A DNA stretch of 64,000 nt from positions 62,001-126,000 of the forward strand of contig NZ_AQQX01000003.1 in the NCBI RefSeq assembly GCF_000768315.1, in the 5' to 3' direction. The first letter of the stretch is position 1. The number at the start of each line of letters is the position of its first letter. The stretch comes from Pseudooceanicola atlanticus (lineage in GTDB: Bacteria; Pseudomonadota; Alphaproteobacteria; Rhodobacterales; Rhodobacteraceae). Shown here piece by piece: positions 44,032 through 54,690 of this stretch. The position numbers were made by a program, and so were the translations under genes. The notes under the pieces were generated by a model. It saw nothing but the letters and a program-made list of their open reading frames with translations, did not search any database and was not told where the DNA came from.

Positions 44032-46260
44032 TCAGCGCTTGCGCTTCGGCGGCTGCGACCCGCCGGGTTTGCCGCCCTTGGGCGGCGTGAACCGCTTCGA
44101 GGTATCCGACGCGGCAGAGCGTTTCGGCGCGCCCTTGGGCGCTCCCGGCTTCCCGCCACCGGGCTTGCCGCCCGTGGGCTTGCCACCCGGTTTGCCGCCC
44201 GAAGGTTTACCCCCCGGCTTGCCGCTCCAGGGTTTGCCGCCCCCCTTGCCCGGCGCCCCTTTGCCGCCGCCGCGTGCGTCACCGCGATCCTGGCCGCGCG
44301 GCTTGGCATTGCCATGGGCGCCGTCATCGCCCCGGTCGGCTTTGTCGCGCTTCCATTTCGGGGCCGCCTCGCCACCGCGGGCGGTCTTGGGCTTGGGTTT
44401 GCCCTCGGGCTTGCCCTCGTATCTGCGCGGCTCGTCCTCTTCGTAACGCGGAGGACGCGGCGCACGCACCTTGCCCTCGTCCCAGACCTTCTTGGAGGAC
44501 GGTTTGCGCGCCGGGGCCGGACGCTCTGTCCGGGCCACGGGCGCCTCGGATTGCGCGGACTCCGCCGGGGCGGCCTCGGCCGCGGGCGCGGCGTTCACCG
44601 GCGCCTCCCGGCGCGGCTTGTCCTTGTAGGGTTTGCCACCCGACGGCCGGCGGTCGTCCCATTCGGGGCGCGGGCCACGGCTGTGATCCGGCGGGCCGTC
44701 TGCGGGCCGAACCGTCACGCCGTCTTCCAGCGTCTTGCCGTCGCCCAGCGAGGCAAGGAAATTGTCGACCGCAGGCTCTGCCAATTCGACGAACGTCTCC
44801 TTGGGCTGCACCCGGATCGCGCCGATGGATTCCTTGGTCAGGTTGCCCGCGCGGCACAGCATCGGCAGGATCCAGCGCGGCTCTGCCCGGTCGTCGCGGC
44901 CCACGGACAGGGCGAACCAGCGGCTCGGGCCGAAAGGCGCACGTTCCTTCCGCTCGGGGCGGGCATCCGGCGCCGACAGCTCTTCGGGCGCGGAATTGTT
45001 GGCACGGTAGAGCCGTAGACAGGCCGCCGCGATGGCTTCGGGCGATTGCAGGCCCAGCAGGCGCTCGGCGAATTCGGCTTCTTCTGGGGTGATTTCCTCG
45101 GTCCAGGCGGGATCGGCCAGAAGGCGTTCCTCATCCTTGCGACGGATGTCTTCCGCGCTCGGCGCGGTGATCCACTCGGCGGTCACGCGCGAAGACTTCA
45201 GCAGCCGCTCCGCCCGTTTCGCCAGCTTCGGCGGCACGACCAGAGCCGAGATCCCCTTGCGCCCGGCACGACCCGTCCGGCCCGAACGGTGCAGCAGGCC
45301 TTCGGTGTTCTTCGGCAGTTCGGCATGGATCACCAGTTCCAGGTTCGGCAGGTCGATGCCCCGCGCCGCCACGTCGGTGGCCACGCAGACCCGCGCCCGC
45401 CCGTCCCGCATCGCCTGAAGCGCGTGGGACCGTTCGGTCTGGCTCAGCTCGCCCGACAGGCAGACGACCTGGAACCCACGGTTGGCAAAGCGCGCGGTCA
45501 GCCGGTTCACCGTCGCCCGCGTATTGGCAAAGACGATGGCGTTCTGCGCCTCGTGGAATCGCAGCACGTTGATGATCGCGTTTTCCGCATCATGCTGCGC
45601 CACCGTCAGTGCCTGGTAGGTGATGTCGCTGTGCTGGGATTTCTCCGACACCGTCGTGACCCGCACCGCGTCGCGCTGGTATTTCTGGGCCAGCGTCGCG
45701 ATCATCGGCGGCACCGTGGCCGAGAACATCAGCGTGCGCCGGTCCTCCGGCGCCTCGCCCAGCATGAATTCCAGGTCCTCGCGGAAGCCCAGGTCCAGCA
45801 TCTCGTCGGCCTCGTCCAGCACCACCGCCCGCAGGCTGGCCATGTCCAGCGATCCGCGCTTGATATGGTCGACCAGGCGCCCCGGCGTGCCCACCACGAT
45901 ATGCGCCCCACGTTCCAGCGCCCGGCGTTCGTCGCGCATGTCCATGCCCCCCACGCAGGAGGTCACACGCGCCCCGGCCTTGGCATAGAGCCAGTCAAGC
46001 TCGCGTTTTACCTGGAAGGCCAGTTCCCGCGTCGGCGCGATCACCAGTGCCAGCGGCGTCGCCGCCGGGCCCAGCCGGCCCGCCTCGTCCAGCAACGTCG
46101 GCCCGATCGCCAGGCCGAACCCCACCGTCTTGCCCGACCCGGTCTGGGCCGAAACCAGCAGGTCCGCGCCCTCCAGCTCAGGATCGGTCACCGCCTCCTG
46201 TACCGGGGTGAGCGTGTCATATCCGCGCTCGGCGAGCGCATCGGAGAGGGTCTGGATCAT
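44032..46260 (-). CDS. DEAD-box RNA helicase (DeaD/DbpA-like)
   Basis: 742 residues. Helicase motifs: I AQTGSGKT (38-45), Ia PTREL, TPGR (125-128), II DEAD (149-152), III SAT (180-182), V ARGID and VI HRSGRTGR (324-331). A DbpA-type RNA-binding domain follows at about 460-540 (FALSVGRDDRAEPRWILPML). The last 200 residues are low-complexity and basic, ending in repeated GGKPxGGKPGG units. Likely acts in ribosome assembly or mRNA turnover; the DbpA-like domain favours rRNA. Confidence 0.9.
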   Translation of the reverse strand: MIQTLSDALAERGYDTLTPVQEAVTDPELEGADLLVSAQTGSGKTVGFGLAIGPTLLDEAGRLGPAATPLALVIAPTRELAFQVKRELDWLYAKAGARVTSCVGGMDMRDERRALERGAHIVVGTPGRLVDHIKRGSLDMASLRAVVLDEADEMLDLGFREDLEFMLGEAPEDRRTLMFSATVPPMIATLAQKYQRDAVRVTTVSEKSQHSDITYQALTVAQHDAENAIINVLRFHEAQNAIVFANTRATVNRLTARFANRGFQVVCLSGELSQTERSHALQAMRDGRARVCVATDVAARGIDLPNLELVIHAELPKNTEGLLHRSGRTGRAGRKGISALVVPPKLAKRAERLLKSSRVTAEWITAPSAEDIRRKDEERLLADPAWTEEITPEEAEFAERLLGLQSPEAIAAACLRLYRANNSAPEELSAPDARPERKERAPFGPSRWFALSVGRDDRAEPRWILPMLCRAGNLTKESIGAIRVQPKETFVELAEPAVDNFLASLGDGKTLEDGVTVRPADGPPDHSRGPRPEWDDRRPSGGKPYKDKPRREAPVNAAPAAEAAPAESAQSEAPVARTERPAPARKPSSKKVWDEGKVRAPRPPRYEEDEPRRYEGKPEGKPKPKTARGGEAAPKWKRDKADRGDDGAHGNAKPRGQDRGDARGGGKGAPGKGGGKPWSGKPGGKPSGGKPGGKPTGGKPGGGKPGAPKGAPKRSAASDTSKRFTPPKGGKPGGSQPPKRKR

Positions 46261-46624
46261 CAGGTAACCGATCTAGAGAGCGTGACGGCCACGGCCTGCC
46301 AGCACGACAGGGATTTCAACGAGGCCGGGAAAAAGGGTCCCCTAACGCATCATGCGGGCTCTGTATACTCCGGATTGCGCCGCATCCGGCGGAATATGCG
46401 CCAAACGGCGGGATTCAGCGCTGTGACCGGCCCGACCTATGCTTTTGCTCGGGTCCCGCCCTGCGCGCCGCCTTCGCGGTCCCGGCGCAATGGGCCGCGC
46501 GTCAGCCGGAAACCTCTTCGGATCGACTGTAATTCCAGCGCCGCCCGCCGCAAAATGGTCCAGCCCGCCGCCGCCCCTTGACCCGGACGCGCACAGGCTC
46601 ACACTCAACCGGAAGGAGGCCCCA
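46261..46624. promoter_or_regulatory. Divergent region before helicase and membrane genes
   Basis: 364 bases without a gene. It should carry the helicase promoter on the minus strand; TATACA (minus, around 46363-46369) is a good -10 candidate but no -35 stands at the right distance. On the plus strand TTGACC near 46578 is followed at 17 bases by a poor -10. AAGGAGG just upstream of 46625 is the ribosome site of the next gene. Otherwise nothing specific is visible. Confidence 0.3.
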
Positions 46625-47032
46625 ATGCCCGGCCCGCTGCGCCATCTCTGGCGGCATCACCCGATCGCCCTGTCGCTTTTCGCGGCCGCCGCGCTGGCCG
46701 CGTTGGTGCTGGCCGTACGCCTGACGCTCTTCACCGCCTACTGGGCCGACCCCGAGCATCGCCGCCAGCATCCCGAACCCTGGATGACGCCGGGCTATGT
46801 CGCCCATTCCTGGCACCTGCCCCCCGACATGGTGCTGCGGCAGATCGGGCTGGACCAGCCGCCAAAGAAACACCGTAGTCTCAAGGACATCGCCGACGAC
46901 CTTGGCGTGCCCGCGGATGTCCTCATTGCCGACCTGGCCGCTTTCCTGGCTGAACAGTCCCAATCCGGACAGGCCCCAAACACGCATGCTCCAACGGAAG
47001 AGCCCCCAACGGAACAGGCCCCGTCCGAATGA
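46625..47032 (+). CDS. Single-pass membrane protein, uncharacterised
   Basis: 135 residues: one membrane helix at about 14-36, then a soluble part containing PPDMVLRQIGLD and the helix IADDLGVPADVLIADLAAFL, and a Pro/Glu/Thr-rich tail. The middle resembles a small helix-turn-helix-like fold but no family is recognised. AAGGAGG 5 bases before the ATG is strong. Its stop overlaps the DedA start (ATGA), so the two are coupled and probably act together. Confidence 0.75.
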   Translation: MPGPLRHLWRHHPIALSLFAAAALAALVLAVRLTLFTAYWADPEHRRQHPEPWMTPGYVAHSWHLPPDMVLRQIGLDQPPKKHRSLKDIADDLGVPADVLIADLAAFLAEQSQSGQAPNTHAPTEEPPTEQAPSE

Positions 47033-47652
47033 CGGAATGGCTGCTCAACGCCCTGGCCACCGGCGGTGTCCCCATCCTTGCCGTCATCACCTGCCTCAGC
47101 TGCCTGGCCATGCCGGTGCCGGCCTCGCTGATGATGCTGGGCGCGGGTGCGCTGGCCGTGTCCGGCGACCTCTCCCTACCCGGCGCGATGGCGGGCGCGT
47201 TCCTCGGCGCCGTACTGGGGGATCAGCTGGGCTACCGGATCGGCCACGCCGGGGGCCGATGGCTCGACAATCGCCTGCGCGATGGCACCAAACCCGCCCT
47301 CGCCTTCACCCGCGCGCAAGCCATGCTGCGCAAACGGGGCGCGGGGGCCGTGTTCCTGTCGCGCTGGCTGCTCTCCCCGCTCGGGCCTTACGTGAACTTC
47401 GCCGCTGGCTCGGCCCGTCTGCCCTGGCCGCGCTTCACCCTCTGGGCCGCCGCCGGAGAGGTCATATGGGTCGCGACCTATGTCAGCCTGGGCTATTTCT
47501 TCGCCACCCGCATCACCATGCTGGCCCAGATCAGCCAGGCGCTGGTCGGCCTGCTAGCCGCTGTGGCGGTGATGGTCGTCGCGGGGCTCTGGCTGCGGCA
47601 GGCGCTGCGTCGCGCACGTCGGGCCGGTGACCGGGACGCCTCGACCTCCTGA
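47029..47652 (+). CDS. DedA-family membrane protein
   Basis: 207-residue DedA/SNARE-associated protein with about five helices, including two re-entrant ones. The family segments are GAFLGAVLGDQLGYRIG and RWLLSPLGPYVNFAAGSARL followed by WAAAGEVIWVATYVSLGYFF. DedA proteins flip lipid carriers such as undecaprenyl phosphate or phosphatidylethanolamine. Coupled to the upstream membrane protein. Confidence 0.88.
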   Translation: MTEWLLNALATGGVPILAVITCLSCLAMPVPASLMMLGAGALAVSGDLSLPGAMAGAFLGAVLGDQLGYRIGHAGGRWLDNRLRDGTKPALAFTRAQAMLRKRGAGAVFLSRWLLSPLGPYVNFAAGSARLPWPRFTLWAAAGEVIWVATYVSLGYFFATRITMLAQISQALVGLLAAVAVMVVAGLWLRQALRRARRAGDRDASTS

Positions 47653-47712
47653 GACTTGAAATCCCGCGCCGCCGCACTCCCCTTCCTTCCAACGCAAAGG
47701 AAAGGAAACACC

Positions 47713-48141
47713 ATGATCAAGAAATTCGGCTCCGCCATCTGGAACGGCACGATCAAGGGCGGCTCCGGCATCGTCTCCACGGAATCGGGCGTGCTGGACA
47801 AGGCGCAATACGGTTTCAAGCAACGTTTCGAAGGCGAACCCGGCACCAATCCCGAGGAACTGGCCGGCGCCGCACATGCCGCCTGCTTCTCCATGGCGCT
47901 CTCGCTGCAACTGGAACAGGCCGGCATGGAGGCCGAGGAGATCTCGACCAAGGCCACCGTCGCCATGGACCAGGTCGAAGGAGGGTTCGAAATCAAGTCG
48001 GTGCACCTGGACCTGACCGCCAAGATACCCGGTGCGGACGAGGCCAAGTTCAAGGAAGCGGCGGAAAACGCCAAGGCCGGCTGCCCCATCTCCAAGCTCT
48101 ACAAGGGCGCGGATATCACGCTCGACGCGAAGCTCGCCTGA
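47713..48141 (+). CDS. OsmC-family peroxiredoxin
   Basis: 142 residues with the two reactive cysteines of OsmC, C58 (AAHAACFS) and C124 (KAGCPISKLY), which reduce organic hydroperoxides. NPEELAGAAHAACFSMALS is the family's central helix. GGAAACACC precedes the ATG. Stands 60 bases after the DedA gene. Confidence 0.92.
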   Translation: MIKKFGSAIWNGTIKGGSGIVSTESGVLDKAQYGFKQRFEGEPGTNPEELAGAAHAACFSMALSLQLEQAGMEAEEISTKATVAMDQVEGGFEIKSVHLDLTAKIPGADEAKFKEAAENAKAGCPISKLYKGADITLDAKLA

Positions 48142-48239
48142 GCGGAGACCGGGCTTACGCCGTAAGCTCACCAATTCGGGACGCGCTTCGGGCATGGCTT
48201 CGGCTTGTGCCCGGGCGCGTGCCGTCCCATATCTGAGAC

Positions 48240-48926
48240 ATGTTGCGGTTCACCCCGATCCTTCTGGCCATCCTCTACGGCATCGTCGCCTGGCAATTCT
48301 CGTCCTGGCGGCTGAAGAAGGAATTGGACGCCAAGTCCACCCGCCTCGCCGATCCGCGGCTCAAGGCGATGACCGACAAGATGGCCCAGGCGCTCGACCT
48401 GCCCCGGATCGAGGTCCATGTCTACGAGATCGAGCCCGTCAACGGCATGGCCGTGCCTGACGGCCGCATCTTCATCACCCGCGGATTCCTCAACAAGTAC
48501 AACGCGGGCGAGGTCACGGCCGAGGAACTCGCCTCCGTGATCGCGCATGAATTGGGCCACGTCGCGCTCAACCACACCCGCCGCCGGCTGATCGACTTTT
48601 CCGGCCAGAACGCCCTGCGCTCCGCGCTTGGCATGGTGCTGTCGCGCATCCTTCCGGGCATCGGCGGCTGGATCGCGGGGCTGCTGACCTCCCTCCTGGC
48701 CGCGCGCCTGTCGCGCAGCGACGAATACGAGGCCGACGCCTATGCCGCGGCCCTGCTGACCAAGTCCGGCATCGGCGTGCAGAACCAGATCAGCCTGTTC
48801 GAAAAGCTCGCCGCGCTGACCAAGTCGAACCATGGCGCAGCCCCTGCCTGGCTGCTCAGCCACCCGAAACCCGAAGAACGGATCGCCGCCATCCGCCGCC
48901 TCTCGGACGGCTGGCAGCAATCCTGA
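48240..48926 (+). CDS. M48-family membrane metalloprotease
   Basis: 228 residues, short for M48. An N-terminal membrane helix (5-21) precedes the peptidase domain with the zinc motif HELGH (103-107) and third-ligand region [15 protein letters not shown]; a second hydrophobic stretch ([19 protein letters not shown]) lies between. HtpX/Oma1-like membrane quality control is the likely role. [14 protein letters not shown] at the C-terminus is also typical. Confidence 0.88.
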   Translation: MLRFTPILLAILYGIVAWQFSSWRLKKELDAKSTRLADPRLKAMTDKMAQALDLPRIEVHVYEIEPVNGMAVPDGRIFITRGFLNKYNAGEVTAEELASVIAHELGHVALNHTRRRLIDFSGQNALRSALGMVLSRILPGIGGWIAGLLTSLLAARLSRSDEYEADAYAAALLTKSGIGVQNQISLFEKLAALTKSNHGAAPAWLLSHPKPEERIAAIRRLSDGWQQS

Positions 48927-48937
48927 GAAAGTCCCAG

Positions 48938-49942
<1,005 letters not shown>

Positions 49943-50092
49943 CCGCTCCGCCTGAGCTCCGCAAGCCGAGCGGCCCCAACAAGCCCGTAATTTTGCTGCC
50001 CGGCGCTGCCGCCGGGCCGGTCATTCGAGTCAAACACGGCACTCACCTGCCATACTCGCCTGACCGCAGGCTACGCCTGCCAAACTGAAAAA

Positions 50093-50638
50093 TCAGGCCG
50101 CCACCAGCGCCTTGCCCAGCCTCGGCATCCGCGCCTTCTTCATCAGGGCCCGCATGGTCCAGTCCTCGCCGGACAGCCTTCGCGCCTCGGCAAGAACCGC
50201 GTCGCAGGCACTGCGCATCACCTCCGGCTGCGCCTCGAAGAAGCCCAGCAGAAGCGTATCCGGGTCGGCCCGGGTCAGCCCCTCTTCGGCCAGGATGTTG
50301 CGCGGGAAATCCTTGGCGTTCATCGTCACGATCCCGTCCGCCGATCCCGCCACCGCGGCGGCCAGCACATGGATGTCGGCCGGGTCGGGCAGCCACAAAC
50401 GCGCCTCCATCCCCTCGGGCACCGTCACGCGGGCCCGCGGCCAGGCCGCCGACAGGCTCGCGATCTCGCCCCGGGCAAAGACCTCCTGCCCCGGTTCATT
50501 GCGGGCGACGGCGCGGGCCCATTCCTCCAGCACACGCTCGGACCAGAGCGGCTGGTAGAGGCCCGCCGAGGCCGCCCCCATCAGCACTTCGCGCATCACC
50601 GTCGGATACAGGACGCAGGCATCCAGCAGCAGTTTCAT
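50093..50638 (-). CDS. PIN-domain protein
   Basis: 181 residues with the PIN-fold acidic site: D7 in LLLDACVLYP, the ERVLEEW Glu, and PDPADIHVLAAA with a later TMNAKDFP. Most single-domain PIN proteins are toxin ribonucleases (VapC), yet this one is longer than VapC and has no antitoxin gene beside it. Instead its ATG overlaps the stop of rlmI, which suggests a role in RNA maturation or a stable chromosomal fusion of unrelated functions. Confidence 0.8.
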   Translation of the reverse strand: MKLLLDACVLYPTVMREVLMGAASAGLYQPLWSERVLEEWARAVARNEPGQEVFARGEIASLSAAWPRARVTVPEGMEARLWLPDPADIHVLAAAVAGSADGIVTMNAKDFPRNILAEEGLTRADPDTLLLGFFEAQPEVMRSACDAVLAEARRLSGEDWTMRALMKKARMPRLGKALVAA

Positions 50639-51840
50639 AGCCGGAAGAACAGTGCCTTGAGATAGCCGCTCTCGGCCAGTTGCGGATGCATCGGATGATC
50701 CGGCCCGGCATAGCCCGTATGGATCAGCTGTGATCCTCGGCCCGTGCCGTGCAAGCCCCGCCCGATCCCGCGGATACAGGCGGTGCGGAACTTCTCCAGA
50801 TCGGCCGCATGGGAACAGGAACACAGGCCCAGATAGCCGCCCTCCGCCACCAGCGGCGCAGCCAGTCGTGCCACGCGCTCATAGGCGCGCAGCCCGGCAT
50901 CCAGCGCCTTTTTCGACGGCGCGAAGGCCGGCGGATCGCAGATGACGACATCGAACCTCTCGCCAGCCTCGCCCAACTCGGTCAGCACGTCGAAAGCGTC
51001 GCCCTTGCGGGTCTCGAACCGGTCCGAAAGCCCTGCGGCCTCCGCTCCGTCCCGCGCCAGCGACAGCGCCGGGTCCGATCCGTCCACCGCCAGGGCCGAA
51101 GTCGCGCCCCCCGCCAGGCAGGCCAGGCCGAACCCGCCCACATGGGAAAACACGTCCAGGACCCGCGCGCCCTGCGCCAGCCTTGCGGCAAAGGCATGGT
51201 TGGGCCGCTGGTCGTAGAACAGCCCTGTCTTCTGGCCGCCGGTCAGGTCGGCCATGTAGGTGGCGCCGTTCATCTGCACCGGCACCGGGGCCCCGGGCGC
51301 CGTACCGACCAGCACGGCATCCTTGTCGTCCAGCCCCTCCAGCACCCGCGCCCGACCGCCCGCGCTTTTCAGCACGCATGTGACGCCCGTCACCTCGACC
51401 AGGGCCGCGACCAGAACCTCAAGATGGGTTTCCGCCCAGGCGGCATTGGGCTGGATCACGCAGGCATCGCCGAACCGGTCGATGATGACGCCGGGAAATC
51501 CGTCGGCCTCGGCATGGACGAGGCGGTAAAACGGCTGGTCGAACAGCCGTTCGCGCAGCGCCAACGCCCGCGCCAGCCGCGCCCTGAACCAGCCCTGGTC
51601 CAGCGCGGTCACCCCCGGCGCATCCAGAACACGGCCCGCGATCCGCGATCCCGGCGTGACCGCGACCAGCGCCATCGGCTCGCGCCCGGCATCCTCCAGC
51701 ACCGCCAGCGACCCGGGCGCAATCGCCTTGGTCCGGCGGTCCATCACCAGTTCGTTGTCATAGACCCAAGGGTATCCGAACCGGATACGGCGCGGGTCCA
51801 TCTTGGGCTTCAGGCGGATCGAGGGGAGATCATCAGACAT
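50635..51840 (-). CDS. rlmI: rRNA cytosine-C5 methyltransferase RlmI-like
   Basis: 401 residues: an N-terminal PUA domain (RLKPKMDPRRIRFGYPWVYD), a middle RlmI region and a Rossmann SAM-dependent methyltransferase (VLDVFSHVGGFGLACLAGGA, then FDVVICDPPAFAPSKKALDA, the catalytic-loop equivalent). Methylates a 23S rRNA cytosine in E. coli. Overlaps the downstream PIN gene by 4 bases and is divergent from edd. Confidence 0.9.
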   Translation of the reverse strand: MSDDLPSIRLKPKMDPRRIRFGYPWVYDNELVMDRRTKAIAPGSLAVLEDAGREPMALVAVTPGSRIAGRVLDAPGVTALDQGWFRARLARALALRERLFDQPFYRLVHAEADGFPGVIIDRFGDACVIQPNAAWAETHLEVLVAALVEVTGVTCVLKSAGGRARVLEGLDDKDAVLVGTAPGAPVPVQMNGATYMADLTGGQKTGLFYDQRPNHAFAARLAQGARVLDVFSHVGGFGLACLAGGATSALAVDGSDPALSLARDGAEAAGLSDRFETRKGDAFDVLTELGEAGERFDVVICDPPAFAPSKKALDAGLRAYERVARLAAPLVAEGGYLGLCSCSHAADLEKFRTACIRGIGRGLHGTGRGSQLIHTGYAGPDHPMHPQLAESGYLKALFFRL

Positions 51841-52142
51841 GGCGCTGCTCTAGCGCGTTGTCAGGTCCGGGGGAAGATCCCTCGCGCAGCCGGCCGGTTC
51901 ACCGCCGCTTTCCTGACCGCCCGGCCCTCCGGTCCGGAAAGATGCGCCGCATATGCCGCTTGAGGGTCGCGCTCACCGTCGCAACCTGTAGACTGGCGGT
52001 ACAGGCGGTGCGATGCCCCGGACGATTTGCGCCCGGCGGCGCCCTTGTTAGCGCCAACACCGCCTGTTAAGCTTTACCTGCCCCCGCGCGCCGGATGGTC
52101 CGGTGCCCTGCGGCGACAGCCGATTGCCAGACAGGAGATCCC
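51841..52142. promoter_or_regulatory. Divergent rlmI/edd region with LacI-type palindrome
   Basis: 302 bases. TGTTAGCGCCAACA (52046-52059) is a palindrome in 12 of 14 bases with a central CG, the shape of LacI-family operators, 84 bases before the edd start; a related TGTTAAGC half lies 19 bases on. This would fit sugar-dependent control of edd-eda. No convincing -35/-10 pair was picked, and no regulator gene is nearby. Confidence 0.45.
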
Positions 52143-53948
52143 ATGCCGCTCAACTCCGTCATCGCCGAAGTCACCGACCGCATCATCGAACGCTCCGCCG
52201 GCCCGCGCCAGGGCTACGAGGATCGCATGGCCCGCGCCGCCGAGGCCGGACCGGTGCGTGCCCATCTCAGCTGCGGCAACCAGGCCCACGCCTATGCGGG
52301 TGTGCCCGACGACCAGGACGCGCTGGCCACCGGCAAGGCCGCGAACCTCGGCATCGTCACCGCCTATAACGACATGCTCTCGGCCCATCAGCCCTTCGAA
52401 CGGTTTCCTGACCTGATCCGCGCCGCCGCCCGCGCCAAGGGGGCTACCGCGCAGGTCGCCGGCGGCGTGCCCGCCATGTGCGACGGCGTCACCCAGGGCC
52501 AGCCGGGGATGGAGCTGTCGCTGTTTTCGCGGGACGTCATCGCGCTGTCCGCAGGGGTCGCGCTGTCGCACAATTGCTTCGACGCCGCGCTCTATCTCGG
52601 GGTCTGCGACAAGATCGTGCCGGGCCTTGTCATGGCCGCGGCGACCTTCGGCCATATCCCCGCGGTCTTCCTGCCCGCCGGGCCGATGCCCTCGGGCCTG
52701 CCCAATGACGAAAAGGCCAAGGTCCGCCAGCAATTCGCTGCCGGAGAGATCGGCCGGGACGAGCTGATGGCCGCCGAGATGGCCTCCTACCATTCGCCCG
52801 GCACCTGCACCTTCTACGGCACCGCCAATTCCAACCAGATGCTGATGGAATTCATGGGGCTGCACCTGCCCGGCGCGTCCTTCGTCAATCCGAACACCCC
52901 GCTGCGCGACGCCCTGACCGTCGCCGGGGTCGAACGCGCGATCGAAATCACAGCGCTCGGCAACGATTTCCGCCCGGCGGGCCAGATCCTCGACGCCAAG
53001 GCCTTCGTCAACGGCATCGTCGGGCTGATGGCCACTGGCGGCTCGACAAACCTCGTGCTGCACATGCCGGCCATGGCCAAGGCCGCCGGCATCATCCTGG
53101 AGCTTGACGATTTCGAGGCGATCTCCTCGGTCACGCCGCTGATGGCCAAGGTCTATCCCAACGGGCTGGCGGACGTGAATCACTTCCACGCGGCGGGTGG
53201 CCTGGGCTACCTGATCGGCCAGTTGCTCGATTCCGGGCTGCTGCATGACGACACCGAGACCATCGCCGGAGAGGGCCTTGCCGCCTATGCCCGCGAACCC
53301 AAGCTGTCCGAGGGGCGCGTGACCTATGAACCCGGCCCCCGGCAATCCGAGAATGACAAGATCGTGCGCCCGGCCACCGATCCCTTCCAGGCCACCGGCG
53401 GACTGAAATCGCTCGACGGCAACCTTGGCCGCGGGATCATGAAGGTCTCCGCCGTTGCCTCCGAACGGCATGTGATCGAGGCCCCGGCCCGCGTCTTCGA
53501 AGACCAGGAAAGCGTCAAGGCGGCGTTCAAGGCGGGCGAGTTCACCTCCGACACCGTGGTCGTCGTCCGGTTCCAGGGCCCCCGCGCCAACGGCATGCCC
53601 GAACTGCACTCCCTGACGCCGACGCTGGCCGTGCTGCAGGATCGCGGGCTCAAGGTCGCGCTGCTGACCGACGGGCGGATGTCCGGCGCCTCCGGCAAGG
53701 TGCCCGCCGCGATCCACGTCGCCCCCGAGGCCGCCGATGGCGGGCCGCTCGCCAGGATCAAGGATGGCGACGTGATCCGCGTCGACGCGGTCGCGGGCAC
53801 GATCGACGTGCTGACCGACGGCGCGCTGGATCGTCCCGCCGCCACGCCCGACCTGTCGGCCAACAGCTTCGGCATCGGTCGCGAATTGTTCGAAATCTTC
53901 CGCCAGAATGCCGGGCCCTCCAGCGCCGGCGCGGCCAACGTCGTTTGA
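52143..53948 (+). CDS. edd: Phosphogluconate dehydratase
   Basis: 601-residue Edd of the IlvD/Edd family, converting 6-phosphogluconate to 2-keto-3-deoxy-6-phosphogluconate, the first committed step of the Entner-Doudoroff pathway. Fe-S cluster cysteines are expected in [15 protein letters not shown] and [26 protein letters not shown] near the C-terminus is the family signature. GGAGATCCC precedes the ATG. Followed 8 bases later by eda. Confidence 0.96.
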   Translation: MPLNSVIAEVTDRIIERSAGPRQGYEDRMARAAEAGPVRAHLSCGNQAHAYAGVPDDQDALATGKAANLGIVTAYNDMLSAHQPFERFPDLIRAAARAKGATAQVAGGVPAMCDGVTQGQPGMELSLFSRDVIALSAGVALSHNCFDAALYLGVCDKIVPGLVMAAATFGHIPAVFLPAGPMPSGLPNDEKAKVRQQFAAGEIGRDELMAAEMASYHSPGTCTFYGTANSNQMLMEFMGLHLPGASFVNPNTPLRDALTVAGVERAIEITALGNDFRPAGQILDAKAFVNGIVGLMATGGSTNLVLHMPAMAKAAGIILELDDFEAISSVTPLMAKVYPNGLADVNHFHAAGGLGYLIGQLLDSGLLHDDTETIAGEGLAAYAREPKLSEGRVTYEPGPRQSENDKIVRPATDPFQATGGLKSLDGNLGRGIMKVSAVASERHVIEAPARVFEDQESVKAAFKAGEFTSDTVVVVRFQGPRANGMPELHSLTPTLAVLQDRGLKVALLTDGRMSGASGKVPAAIHVAPEAADGGPLARIKDGDVIRVDAVAGTIDVLTDGALDRPAATPDLSANSFGIGRELFEIFRQNAGPSSAGAANVV

Positions 53949-53956
53949 GGTCCCAG

Positions 53957-54607
53957 ATGAGCATCACCCCCCAGGACGCCAGCATCGCCGCGGAAAAGCT
54001 CTGCCGCACCGCCCCCGTCATCCCCGTTCTCACGGTCGAGGATGTCGCCCATGCCGCACCGCTCGCCAAGGCGCTGGTCGCCGGCGGCCTCCCGGTGCTC
54101 GAGGTGACGCTGCGCACCCCGGCCGCGCTAGACGTGATCCGGGAGATGTCCGGCGTCGAAGGTGGCATCCCCGGGGCCGGCACCATCCTGTCCCCCGCCG
54201 ATGTCGAAGCCGCGCTCGAGGCGGGGGCCAAGTTCGGCGTCTCGCCCGGCGCCACCGACCGCATCCTGGACGCGGCCGAGGAAATGGGCCTGCCCATGCT
54301 GCCCGGCGCCGCCACGGCGAGCGAGGCGATGGCTCTGCTGGAACGCGGCTACACCACCCAGAAGTTCTTTCCGGCCGAGGTCGCGGGCGGCGCCAAGGCG
54401 CTCAAGGCGATCGGTGCCCCGATCCCGCAGATCCTCTTCTGCCCGACGGGTGGCGTCACGCCCTCCAACGCGGCCGATTACCTGTCGCTGGCCAATATCG
54501 CCTGCGTCGGCGGGTCCTGGGTCGCCCCGGCGGACAAGCTTGCCTCGGGCGATTGGGCCGGGATCGAGGCACTGGCGCGCGAGGCATCGATGCTGGGCGC
54601 AAGCTGA
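53957..54607 (+). CDS. eda: KDPG aldolase
   Basis: 216-residue class I aldolase that cleaves KDPG to pyruvate and glyceraldehyde 3-phosphate. The Schiff-base lysine is K136 in [13 protein letters not shown] and the catalytic Glu is E49 in [19 protein letters not shown] and FCPTGGVT bind phosphate. The ATG at 53957 is preferred to a TTG four codons upstream. Forms the edd-eda operon. Confidence 0.95.
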   Translation: MSITPQDASIAAEKLCRTAPVIPVLTVEDVAHAAPLAKALVAGGLPVLEVTLRTPAALDVIREMSGVEGGIPGAGTILSPADVEAALEAGAKFGVSPGATDRILDAAEEMGLPMLPGAATASEAMALLERGYTTQKFFPAEVAGGAKALKAIGAPIPQILFCPTGGVTPSNAADYLSLANIACVGGSWVAPADKLASGDWAGIEALAREASMLGAS

Positions 54608-54690
54608 GGGTTCTTTAACCCCTTTCCTTTAGACCCCTGGTCAAAGGCGGAAGAACTCCGTCCGGCAGCCAGGCCAGAAAGGAAAGCAAC

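Noticed and set aside
50093-50638. VapBC toxin-antitoxin locus
   Set aside because: The PIN protein is long for VapC and no small antitoxin gene lies next to it; the neighbour is rlmI.
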